A stretch of DNA of 64,000 nt from NCBI GenBank assembly GCA_947372165.1, contig CANBSP010000001.1, positions 62,001 to 126,000 on the forward strand, read 5' to 3'. Below are positions 57,859-64,000 of the stretch, piece after piece. Every line of letters begins with the position of its first letter. Within the stretch, counting starts at the first letter, position 1. The DNA comes from Actinomycetota bacterium (GTDB taxonomy: Bacteria; Actinomycetota; Actinomycetes; Nanopelagicales; Nanopelagicaceae). Position numbers and translations under genes: made by a program. Below the pieces are notes generated by a model. It was not told where the DNA came from. It searched no databases and was given only the letters and a program-made list of their open reading frames with translations.

Positions 57859-57970
57859 GGCTTGTCAGCGGTAATTGTGAGAGCGAAGTTCGGTGAAATA
57901 CCGACGCTGTCCCGCAACTGTAAATATCGTTTTCTAGCCAGAAGTGGCTAGTCAGATATAAGCCAGGTCG
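57859..57970 (+). ncRNA. cobalamin (adenosylcobalamin) riboswitch
   Basis: Core elements of the B12 riboswitch are readable: GGTGAAATACCGACGCTG, CCCGCAACTGTAA and the B12-box-like AGTCAGATATAAGCC, with GGCTT (57859-57863) pairing with AAGCC (57960-57964) to close the core. It precedes btuFCD, as expected for a B12 repressible importer. The promoter is unclear; transcription must start before 57859, possibly from TATAGG at 57837-57842. Confidence 0.9.
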
Positions 57971-57992
57971 CCTCTCTCCGTTATCAAAGTAT

Positions 57993-58013
57993 CCGACCTC
58001 GGAGAAGGGTCGG
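57993..58013 (+). promoter_or_regulatory. hairpin in the riboswitch expression platform
   Basis: CCGACC pairs with GGTCGG over a nine-base loop, followed by GCCTTTA. The loop bases CGGAG could alternatively pair with CTCCG at 57976-57980, just 3' of the aptamer, giving two exclusive folds. Confidence 0.5.
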
Positions 58014-58088
58014 GCCTTTACGCGAATATCTTGTGAAGTCGATAAAGAATCGATAGCTGCCAGAGAACTCGGGTGAATCGCCCCCTTT

Positions 58089-58118
58089 CTCCCTCAATAC
58101 TCTTGAGGGAGTTTTTTT
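58089..58118 (+). terminator. intrinsic terminator that also sequesters the btuF ribosome binding site
   Basis: CTCCCTCAA pairs with TTGAGGGAG over a TACTC loop, followed by seven T and then directly by ATG 58119. The 3' arm GAGGGAG is the only ribosome binding site of btuF, at a seven-base spacing. The hairpin should thus block both elongation and translation unless disrupted. Confidence 0.8.
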
Positions 58119-58970
58119 ATGAAACAAAGTTCGACATTGCTCATCGCAGGATTAGTGGTGGCCCTGCCCTGTCTCGTCATTGCGCCTGCTGAAGCCGCAT
58201 CAAAATATCCAACTCGCATCATCTCGCTCTCCCCCAGTGCTACCGAAGATCTCTTCGCGATTGGCGCCGGAAAGCAAGTTGTCGGAGTCGATACCCTTTC
58301 AAACTATCCGGCTAGCGCACCTAAGACAAAGCTCGACGCTTTCACGCCAAATGTAGAAGCGATTGCAAAATTCAAGCCCGATCTCGTGGTTCTACAAACC
58401 TCCGCCACAAAGGCGCAATCTGTAAAGAGCGCCCTTGAAGCGTTGAAGATCAAGGTCTACTTTGAAGAGACACCAAGCAATATCACCGGTGCATATTCAG
58501 AGATAGCAGCACTAGGCACCGCCACGGGACACTCCGCCCAAGCGGTCCGTCTAGTCGCGTCGATGAAGGCCTCCATTAAAGTTGCGATTGCAAAGGGTCT
58601 TCGCAAGACACCGCTGCCTATCTTTCATGAAGTAGATAGCACTCTCTATTCGGCAACATCAAAGACCTTTATTGGTCGTGTCTACGCTGACTTCAATACA
58701 GCGAACGTTGCTGATGCGGCAGATACCGCTGATAGTTACGGATACCCTCAACTAACAAGTGAATATCTTTTGAAATCAAATCCCACTGTCATCTTCTTAG
58801 GAGATGAACAGACTCCAACTCAAGTAAGTGCTCGGCCTGGCTGGAGTTCGATCGATGCGGTATCCAAGAATTGTGTCTATGTTCTCCCTGCAGATATTCC
58901 ATCCCGTTGGGGGCCACGCCTCGTTAATTTCTACCAATTTGTCTCTTCCACCCTTGCGGCAATTAAGTAG
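58119..58970 (+). CDS. btuF: ABC transporter substrate-binding protein, probable vitamin B12 binder
   Basis: 283 residues: signal peptide (cut near AEAASKYP), then a BtuF/FepB-like two-lobed fold with RIISLSPSATEDLFAIGAG and TFIGRVYADFNTANVADAAD. Cobalamin as ligand follows from the riboswitch rather than from the protein itself. First gene of btuFCD; its ribosome binding site lies in the terminator hairpin just upstream. Confidence 0.88.
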   Translation: MKQSSTLLIAGLVVALPCLVIAPAEAASKYPTRIISLSPSATEDLFAIGAGKQVVGVDTLSNYPASAPKTKLDAFTPNVEAIAKFKPDLVVLQTSATKAQSVKSALEALKIKVYFEETPSNITGAYSEIAALGTATGHSAQAVRLVASMKASIKVAIAKGLRKTPLPIFHEVDSTLYSATSKTFIGRVYADFNTANVADAADTADSYGYPQLTSEYLLKSNPTVIFLGDEQTPTQVSARPGWSSIDAVSKNCVYVLPADIPSRWGPRLVNFYQFVSSTLAAIK

Positions 58971-58981
58971 TAGGACTCACC

Positions 58982-60013
58982 ATGACCAATAGAGTGCGCG
59001 AAGAGAGTGGGATCTCTCCCATGTGGAATTGGAAGATCACCTCTCTCTTCGCTGCCCTCTTGCTCGTCATTGGACTCGCGGCAATTAGCTTTGGTCCAAT
59101 CAATCTCAGTTTTACCAAAATCTTGCGCACTCTCTTTGGCATGCACGGTGGACTTTCGGGTCAAGATCGAACAGTTTTGATTGACCTCAGACTCCCTCGG
59201 GCAATTCTTGCTGCTCTCGTTGGCGCCGCTCTCTCCACAAGTGGCGCGGTATATCAATCAGTATTTAGAAATCCGTTAGCTGATCCCTATCTCCTTGGCG
59301 CTGCGAGTGGTGCTGGACTGGGCGCGACGATCGCCATCACAAATTCACATGGAAACGTTTATAGCCTGCTCCCAATCTTCTCCTTTATTGGTGGCACTCT
59401 CGCTGTCCTTACCTCATTCTTTATCTCCGGAAAGTTCTTTGCCGAACCACAATCTCTTCTCTTGAGTGGGATTGCAGTAGGTTCATTCGCGACTGCGATT
59501 CAAACCTACCTTCAACAGCGACACAGCTCGTCACTGCGTCCGGTCTACTCCTGGATTCTGGGTGAATTAACGGCGGCCAATTGGCAGATAGTTACCTGGT
59601 CTTCTTTCTACATCCTGATGGCCATCGCGATATTGATTTCAATCTCTAAGCGACTCGATGGCTTAATGCTCAGCGATGAAGAATCGTTCTCGCTTGGTAT
59701 CAATCCCAATCGTCTGCGCATCATTGCCGTCGCTGCAGCCACTCTCGCAACTGCCACTGCCGTCTCAGCCTCCGGGCTCATCGGCTTCGTTGGAATCGTG
59801 GTTCCACATCTCGTTCGCGGCGTGACACATCGAGTGACAAATCGAAATCTGCTGACTATTGCTCTTGCAGGTGCCGCCTTCCTCGTTCTCGCAGATCTCG
59901 GAGCGCGCACCCTTCTCTCCCCCGCAGAACTTCCTATTGGAGTTATTACCGCATTCGTCGGAGCGCCATTCTTCTTGGTCGTGCTCAGACGTCGCAGAAT
60001 GGGATCACTATGA
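58982..60013 (+). CDS. btuC: FecCD/BtuC-type ABC transporter permease
   Basis: 343 residues, about ten membrane helices. LRLPRAILAALVGAALSTSGAV-type start (LRLPRAILAALVGAALS) and NPLADPYLLGAASGAGLGA, then GLIGFVGIVVPHLVRGV are family marks. Eleven bases after btuF, overlapping btuD as ATGA. Confidence 0.92.
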   Translation: MTNRVREESGISPMWNWKITSLFAALLLVIGLAAISFGPINLSFTKILRTLFGMHGGLSGQDRTVLIDLRLPRAILAALVGAALSTSGAVYQSVFRNPLADPYLLGAASGAGLGATIAITNSHGNVYSLLPIFSFIGGTLAVLTSFFISGKFFAEPQSLLLSGIAVGSFATAIQTYLQQRHSSSLRPVYSWILGELTAANWQIVTWSSFYILMAIAILISISKRLDGLMLSDEESFSLGINPNRLRIIAVAAATLATATAVSASGLIGFVGIVVPHLVRGVTHRVTNRNLLTIALAGAAFLVLADLGARTLLSPAELPIGVITAFVGAPFFLVVLRRRRMGSL

Positions 60014-60765
60014 TCGAGATCAAGGATTTAGAAGTCTCACTATCAGGTAAGAAGATTCTCCACGATATCTCCTTGACGATATCCGAAGGAAAATGGAGTT
60101 GCCTGGTTGGGCCAAATGGCGCCGGCAAGACAACGCTTCTCAAAGTATTACTTGGAACAGCTTCGTATTCAGGATCGGTCAAAAGCCATGGTTCTGAGGT
60201 CTACCGCGACCAACGTCGCAATGTTGCATTCGTCCCACAACAACCTCAGATCCCGCAAGGAATTACCGTAGCCGAATATGTCATGCTCGGTCGCGCTAAG
60301 AAGGATGGCTGGGGTAATGAATCAGCTAAGAGTCGATCTCTTATTGGTGAGATCCTGACCCAGACAAATCTCTATGGTCTTCATAAGGAATATGTCTCAC
60401 ACCTCTCTGGCGGGGAGATGCAACGGACCTTGATCGCAAGAGCTCTCGCCCAAGAGCCTGAGTTGATCCTATTAGATGAACCAACGAGCGCACTCGATCT
60501 TCACCATCAAATTGATGTACTCAACAATCTACAAATCCTTCAAAAATCTGGCGTGACGATCATTTCGACCATGCATGACCTCACTCTCGCCGCCATGTAT
60601 GCCGAACGAATTATTGTGATGCAATCAGGTCGAGTTTTAGCTGAGGGTGATTCAACCGAGATCATTCACTCATCTGAGTTGCGAACTGCCTTTGACGATC
60701 GAATCAATGTCTTTACGCTCGACTCTGGTCGACCAGTAATCGTCGCTAAGAAAGATGAGAGATAG
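60010..60765 (+). CDS. btuD: ABC transporter ATP-binding protein of the B12 importer
   Basis: 251 residues with Walker A GPNGAGKTTLL, Q-loop FVPQQPQIP, signature LSGGEMQRTLIARAL, Walker B LILLDEPTSALD and switch His in STMHDLT. FepC/BtuD type. Ends two bases from the gcvT stop (convergent). Confidence 0.94.
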   Translation: MIEIKDLEVSLSGKKILHDISLTISEGKWSCLVGPNGAGKTTLLKVLLGTASYSGSVKSHGSEVYRDQRRNVAFVPQQPQIPQGITVAEYVMLGRAKKDGWGNESAKSRSLIGEILTQTNLYGLHKEYVSHLSGGEMQRTLIARALAQEPELILLDEPTSALDLHHQIDVLNNLQILQKSGVTIISTMHDLTLAAMYAERIIVMQSGRVLAEGDSTEIIHSSELRTAFDDRINVFTLDSGRPVIVAKKDER

Positions 60766-60767
60766 CT

Positions 60768-61892
60768 CTACCTCACATGCGAGGCGACGAATGGCGCCTT
60801 GACGATCTCAACTTCACTTATGCGCCCTCGAACATCGATCTCGAGGTGATCGCCCACCTTCATGCGTGGATCAATCAGAGCAAGCCCAATACCCACTTTG
60901 AGGGTCGGCGAGAAAGTTCCGCTCGTGATTTCACCCACGACTATTCCATCTTTAAGAACGCTCATTCCAGCTCTCGGAATTCCACGATCGAGAGATTTAA
61001 TTGCTCGCAATTGCCTCGTGATGCCAGCTTCTTTCAGAGAAAGTAGCGCCTTCTTGCCGTGAAAAGCATCCTTGTCGAGCACTACCGCCCAAGCGGCTCC
61101 TGCTTCGATTGCCGCTATCTCGGTGGAGAGTTCGTGGCCGTGAAGTGGATAACCCATTTCGGTACGTAACGTGTCCCGTGAACCAAGTCCGCAGACTCGA
61201 CCATCAAATGGTGCCATTGCATCAAGAAGAACTTCCCACAGCGCTTCACTCTTCTCCCAGAGTGGAACTAATTCAAAACCATATTCACCGGTGTAGCCAG
61301 TTCGACAAATAATGACAGGACCCAACTCTTCATGGCCTGGAATAAGTCCATCGGTGAAAGCCATATAGTCAAAATCGATCGTGATGCCGAGGGAGGCAAG
61401 CACATCGCGTGACTTTGGACCTTGGAGTGCAAGCACGCCGTACTTCTGATGTGCATCCGTGATTTTCAAGGATGCGGGTGCGCCATCTTGCAACGCCTGT
61501 AAGACATCTGCGCAATTGGCGGCATTCGGGATTAAGAAGAGATCGCTCTCGCTGCGACGATAAACAATGAGATCATCGATCACACCGCCGTCGGCATTGC
61601 AGATCAGGTTGTACTGTGCGCTGCCATTTTCAATCTTGATGAGATCATTTGTCAGAATTGAATTGATGTAGGCGAGGGCGCCCTCGCCCTTGACCTCAAT
61701 CTTGCCGAGGTGGGAGACATCGAAGAGTCCAACCCGCTCGCGGACAGCAGTATGTTCGGCGATGACTCCCCCGGGTGCGCCTACTCGGCTACCTTGCGGA
61801 TATTCGATCGGCATATCCCAGCCACCAAAATCAGCTAGCTTCGCGCCGGTCTCTACATGCCACTCAAAGAGCGGGGATTTCAATTCACTCAT
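60768..61892 (-). CDS. gcvT: glycine cleavage system aminomethyltransferase (T protein)
   Basis: Transfers the methylene group from H protein to tetrahydrofolate. 374 residues: GWDMPIEYPQGSR, FDVSHLGKIEVKG near the N terminus, RTGYTGEYGFEL in the folate domain and LGSRDTLRTEMGYPLHGHEL. gcvP and gcvH are not in the window, though the lpdA homologue (L protein candidate) begins at 63669. Leaderless promoter upstream. Confidence 0.95.
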   Translation of the reverse strand: MSELKSPLFEWHVETGAKLADFGGWDMPIEYPQGSRVGAPGGVIAEHTAVRERVGLFDVSHLGKIEVKGEGALAYINSILTNDLIKIENGSAQYNLICNADGGVIDDLIVYRRSESDLFLIPNAANCADVLQALQDGAPASLKITDAHQKYGVLALQGPKSRDVLASLGITIDFDYMAFTDGLIPGHEELGPVIICRTGYTGEYGFELVPLWEKSEALWEVLLDAMAPFDGRVCGLGSRDTLRTEMGYPLHGHELSTEIAAIEAGAAWAVVLDKDAFHGKKALLSLKEAGITRQLRAIKSLDRGIPRAGMSVLKDGIVVGEITSGTFSPTLKVGIGLALIDPRMKVGDHLEIDVRGRISEVEIVKAPFVASHVR

Positions 61893-61898
61893 CTACGA

Positions 61899-61904
61899 AA
61901 CCTA
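61899..61904 (-). promoter_or_regulatory. -10 element of a leaderless promoter for gcvT
   Basis: TAGGTT on the minus strand ends six bases before ATG 61892. No glycine riboswitch is possible in such a transcript. Confidence 0.5.
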
Positions 61905-61925
61905 GCAAAGTGTGAAGAAAGTGTC

Positions 61926-61990
61926 AGGGCAGATCAGATCAGATCAGGGCAGATCAGATCAGGTCAGATCAGATCAGGTCAGATCAGGTC
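61926..61990. repeat. pentanucleotide tandem repeat (AGATC/AGGTC/AGGGC), 13 copies
   Basis: Thirteen unbroken 5-bp units of form AG[AG][TG]C: eight AGATC, three AGGTC, two AGGGC, in mixed order. It lies in the gcvT-pepA intergenic region, ending 61 bp before the pepA start, and contains eight GATC sites. The only longer tandem repeat in the window. Confidence 0.95.
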
Positions 61991-62051
61991 AGGGAAGAGA
62001 GAATTAAGGAAATCTGGCGCAAAATCCAAGGATCAGTGCTTAGATATCGAC

Positions 62052-63551
62052 ATGGCAACCTTAAAGAGCTCTTTTAAGAGCACATCAGAATCCCTTGTTC
62101 TCGGCCTTGCAACCAAAGATGGCAAGCTGGTTATCGAATCCGGCGCATCAACCATTGCGACCAAATCATTGATCACTATTCTCGAAGATCTTGGCGCAAC
62201 GGGTCAGAGAGAAGAGATCGTTAAAGTTCCTGCACCTGCAGGTACAAGTGCTCGACTCATTATCTTTACCGGTCTAGGTGATGCTGCATCTGGATCTCGT
62301 TATCCTCATGAGGTTTTGCGACGCGCAGCAGGGGCAGCAACCCGCGCCCTTTCGGGTAAGAAGAGTGCAGATTTTGCACTCCCTCACACAACGGCCGTTG
62401 AATTGTCTGCGATCGCTGAAGGAATTGGCCTTGGCTCATATTCTTTTATCGAACATCGTGGTGCATCAAAGGCCGAACAGAAAGCACCGCTGGCATCTGC
62501 GATCATTATCTCTAAGTTAGCCGAAAACGCTGATGTTAAGGCGGCACTCAAACATGCCACTGTGGTCAGTAAGTATGTAAATATTGTTCGCGATCTCGTC
62601 AATACTCCAGCGAACCACCTCTCACCAGTGAAGTTCGTGACGAAGATGAAAGCGCTCACTACCTCGCTCGGAGTTAAAGTAGAAGTTCTCGACGAGAAAG
62701 CACTGAAGAGCAAGGGTTACGGCGGCATTTACTCTGTTGGGCAAGGGTCTGCCAACCCACCTCGCTTGCTCCATATTTCTTACAGTCCCCCAAAGGCGAA
62801 GAAGCGCTATGCATTCGTCGGTAAGGGAATCACATTTGATACCGGTGGATATGCGCTTAAGCCTGCTGCTGGTATGGATGCAATGAAGACCGATATGGCT
62901 GGCGCCGCCTCCATCATTGCCGCTGCATTAGCAATCGCAGAGTTGAAGATTCCCATCTCCATCAACGCTTATGCCTGCATGGCTGAAAATATGATTAGCG
63001 ATAATGCCACCCGTCCAGGCGATGTCATCACCACCTTGAGCGGAAAGACAGTTGAGGTCCTCAACCCAGATGCCGAGGGTCGACTCGTTATGGCAGATGG
63101 CCTCACTCGCGCGATCGCAGATGGAAAGAAGGCGGGTGGACTCGATGGCCTCATCGATGTCGCAACTCTTACTGGCGCCCAGGTGGTCGCCCTTGGAATT
63201 CGCACCTCTGGCTTGATGACCAATAATGATGGCTTCAGCAAGGAGTTCCTCGCAGCCGCCGAGACCACTGGCGAGCTCTACTGGCCGATGCCGCTGCCAG
63301 ATGAACTTCGCGCCACACTCGATACACCGGTGGCTGATATTGCCAATGTCGGCGATAAGAGTGGTGGCATGCTCGTCGCAGGCGTATTCCTGCGCGAATT
63401 TGTCGAGCCAGGCGTACCGTGGCTGCATGTCGATATCGCTGGGCCTTCCTATGTGGATAAGACCCCATTTGGCTACAACGCCATCGGCGCGACCGGCGTC
63501 ACCGTCCGCACCTTGGTCGCGCTGGCCGAGTCGGCAGCATCACAGGGCTAA
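62052..63551 (+). CDS. pepA: leucyl aminopeptidase, M17 family
   Basis: 499 residues: N-terminal macro-like domain, then the catalytic domain with VGKGITFDTGGYALKP, MKTDMAGAAS and NPDAEGRLVMADGL holding the two-metal site. The last motif reads NPDAEGRL instead of the usual NTDAEGRL. I start at ATG 62052 (MATLKSSFKS); the open frame back to 61857 runs through the tandem repeat and is rejected. No clear promoter; TTAGAT lies six bases upstream but is a poor match. Confidence 0.94.
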   Translation: MATLKSSFKSTSESLVLGLATKDGKLVIESGASTIATKSLITILEDLGATGQREEIVKVPAPAGTSARLIIFTGLGDAASGSRYPHEVLRRAAGAATRALSGKKSADFALPHTTAVELSAIAEGIGLGSYSFIEHRGASKAEQKAPLASAIIISKLAENADVKAALKHATVVSKYVNIVRDLVNTPANHLSPVKFVTKMKALTTSLGVKVEVLDEKALKSKGYGGIYSVGQGSANPPRLLHISYSPPKAKKRYAFVGKGITFDTGGYALKPAAGMDAMKTDMAGAASIIAAALAIAELKIPISINAYACMAENMISDNATRPGDVITTLSGKTVEVLNPDAEGRLVMADGLTRAIADGKKAGGLDGLIDVATLTGAQVVALGIRTSGLMTNNDGFSKEFLAAAETTGELYWPMPLPDELRATLDTPVADIANVGDKSGGMLVAGVFLREFVEPGVPWLHVDIAGPSYVDKTPFGYNAIGATGVTVRTLVALAESAASQG

Positions 63552-63570
63552 GAGCCAAAATTGACCTGAA

Positions 63571-63599
63571 AATCCTGTCACGGAATTCGTGGCAGGATT
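63571..63599. terminator. hairpin between pepA and lpdA
   Basis: An 11-bp stem, AATCCTGTCAC with GTGGCAGGATT (one G-T pair), around the loop GGAATTC. It begins 20 bases after the pepA stop but lacks a T run, so it may be a weak terminator or an mRNA end-stabilising structure. Confidence 0.5.
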
Positions 63600-63668
63600 A
63601 GCCTGTATCTATGAGACACATGGTTGTGGCTCTCACGCGGTAGTTAAAGATTCCTGAAGGGTCGGTTC

Positions 63669-64000
63669 GTGGCTGATTTTGATCTCGTAATTCTCGGTGG
63701 AGGATCTGGCGGATATGCCGCTGCTCTCCGTGGCGCTCAACTAGGACTTTCGGTCGCATTGATCGAGAAGGACAAGCTCGGCGGAACATGCCTGCATCGC
63801 GGCTGCATTCCCACCAAGGCTCTCCTCCATGCCGGTGAGATCGCAGATAATTCTCGTCACGCATCAGAGTTCGGTGTCAACGCACAGTTCATCTCCATGG
63901 ATATGGTCGCTGTCAACGCCTACAAGGATGGTGTCGTCTCTAAACTCCATAAGGGTTTGCAAGGCTTAGTGAAGTCACGAAACATCACCTATGTAGAGGG
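63669..64000 (+). CDS. lpdA: dihydrolipoyl dehydrogenase, N-terminal part (cut by window edge)
   Basis: FAD/NAD oxidoreductase that reoxidises lipoyl groups of 2-oxoacid dehydrogenases or the glycine cleavage H protein. The visible 110 residues carry the FAD-binding LVILGGGSGGYAAALRGA and the redox disulfide GGTCLHRGCIPTKALL (Cys-x4-Cys). GTG start at 63669 with GAAGGG upstream. The frame is open at 64000. The variant spelling CLHRGCIP instead of CLNxGCIP is typical of actinobacterial enzymes. Confidence 0.95.
   Translation, partial: MADFDLVILGGGSGGYAAALRGAQLGLSVALIEKDKLGGTCLHRGCIPTKALLHAGEIADNSRHASEFGVNAQFISMDMVAVNAYKDGVVSKLHKGLQGLVKSRNITYVE

Noticed and set aside
61926-61990. CRISPR array
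   Set aside because: Units are 5 bp and contiguous with no spacers; no cas genes are present.
61857-62051. Upstream extension of pepA that reads the pentamer array as a repeated DQIRS/GQIRS peptide
   Set aside because: The extension overlaps gcvT antisense, precedes the conserved M17 start, and the repeat is only by chance free of stops in this frame.

Overview
The window is a dense, almost wholly coding stretch of a high-GC Gram-positive (Actinobacteria) chromosome with moderate base composition, near 50% GC by eye. The gene order closely matches the core chromosome of Streptomyces and Mycobacterium: pyr operon, bldD, nusB-efp-aro, mltG-ruvX-alaS, hisS-rel-sec-ruv, pdx-pim-thrS, trpD-ctaE-qcrCAB and ctaCDF-erpA. 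Intergenic gaps are very short, 1 to 8 bp stop/start overlaps are common, and some genes usual in this order (yajC, apt) are missing. This suggests a streamlined, free-living, probably aquatic actinobacterium of the Nanopelagicales type; the lineage is inference. No phage, insertion sequence or CRISPR array was seen.

Layout. 1-5026 (minus): pyrimidine operon pyrR-pyrB-pyrC-carA-carB (carB cut by the window edge) with a PyrR-type RNA loop ahead of pyrR. 5166-5675 (plus): a BldD-like regulator. 5722-12777 (minus): nusB, efp, the shikimate genes aroQ/B/K/C/E, a lone prepilin peptidase, mltG and ruvX. 12777-19535 (minus): alaS, a DUF948 protein, aspS, hisS and a metallo-hydrolase. 19713-21014 (plus): DUF349 protein. 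21024-28851 (minus): rel, secF, secD, ruvB/A/C, yebC. 28922-39640 (minus, one exception): pdxT/S, a DUF3048 lipoprotein, the phosphatidylinositol mannoside set (LemA-like protein, pimA, patA, pgsA), HIT protein, thrS, pabC/B; an EF-G-like remnant at 34750-35331 is divergent to pgsA.

39743-40054 carries tRNA-Gly, tRNA-Cys and tRNA-Val, followed by VOC, YceI, EamA and exonuclease genes. 42935-51963 holds trpD, a degenerate receiver protein and the complete cytochrome bc1-aa3 respiratory set (ctaE-qcrCAB plus; ctaC-ctaD-ctaF minus). 52023-56505 holds a sulfur/Fe-S/NAD group: a cysteine-desulfurase-like protein lacking its PLP lysine, TusA, a PfkB kinase, ErpA, NadA and a DUF3043 protein. 57859-60765 is a cobalamin-riboswitch-controlled BtuFCD importer. 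The window ends with gcvT, pepA and the start of lpdA.

The most striking pattern is regulatory. At least 18 genes that head transcription units have a -10-like hexamer (mostly TANNNT) ending 6 to 7 bases before the start codon, so their mRNAs should be leaderless. Three divergent gene pairs share a compact element of the form A-NNN-TA-NNN-T, in which the two opposed -10 hexamers overlap by their TA. In contrast, the B12 importer has a long leader whose last hairpin looks like an intrinsic terminator and also buries the ribosome binding site of btuF.
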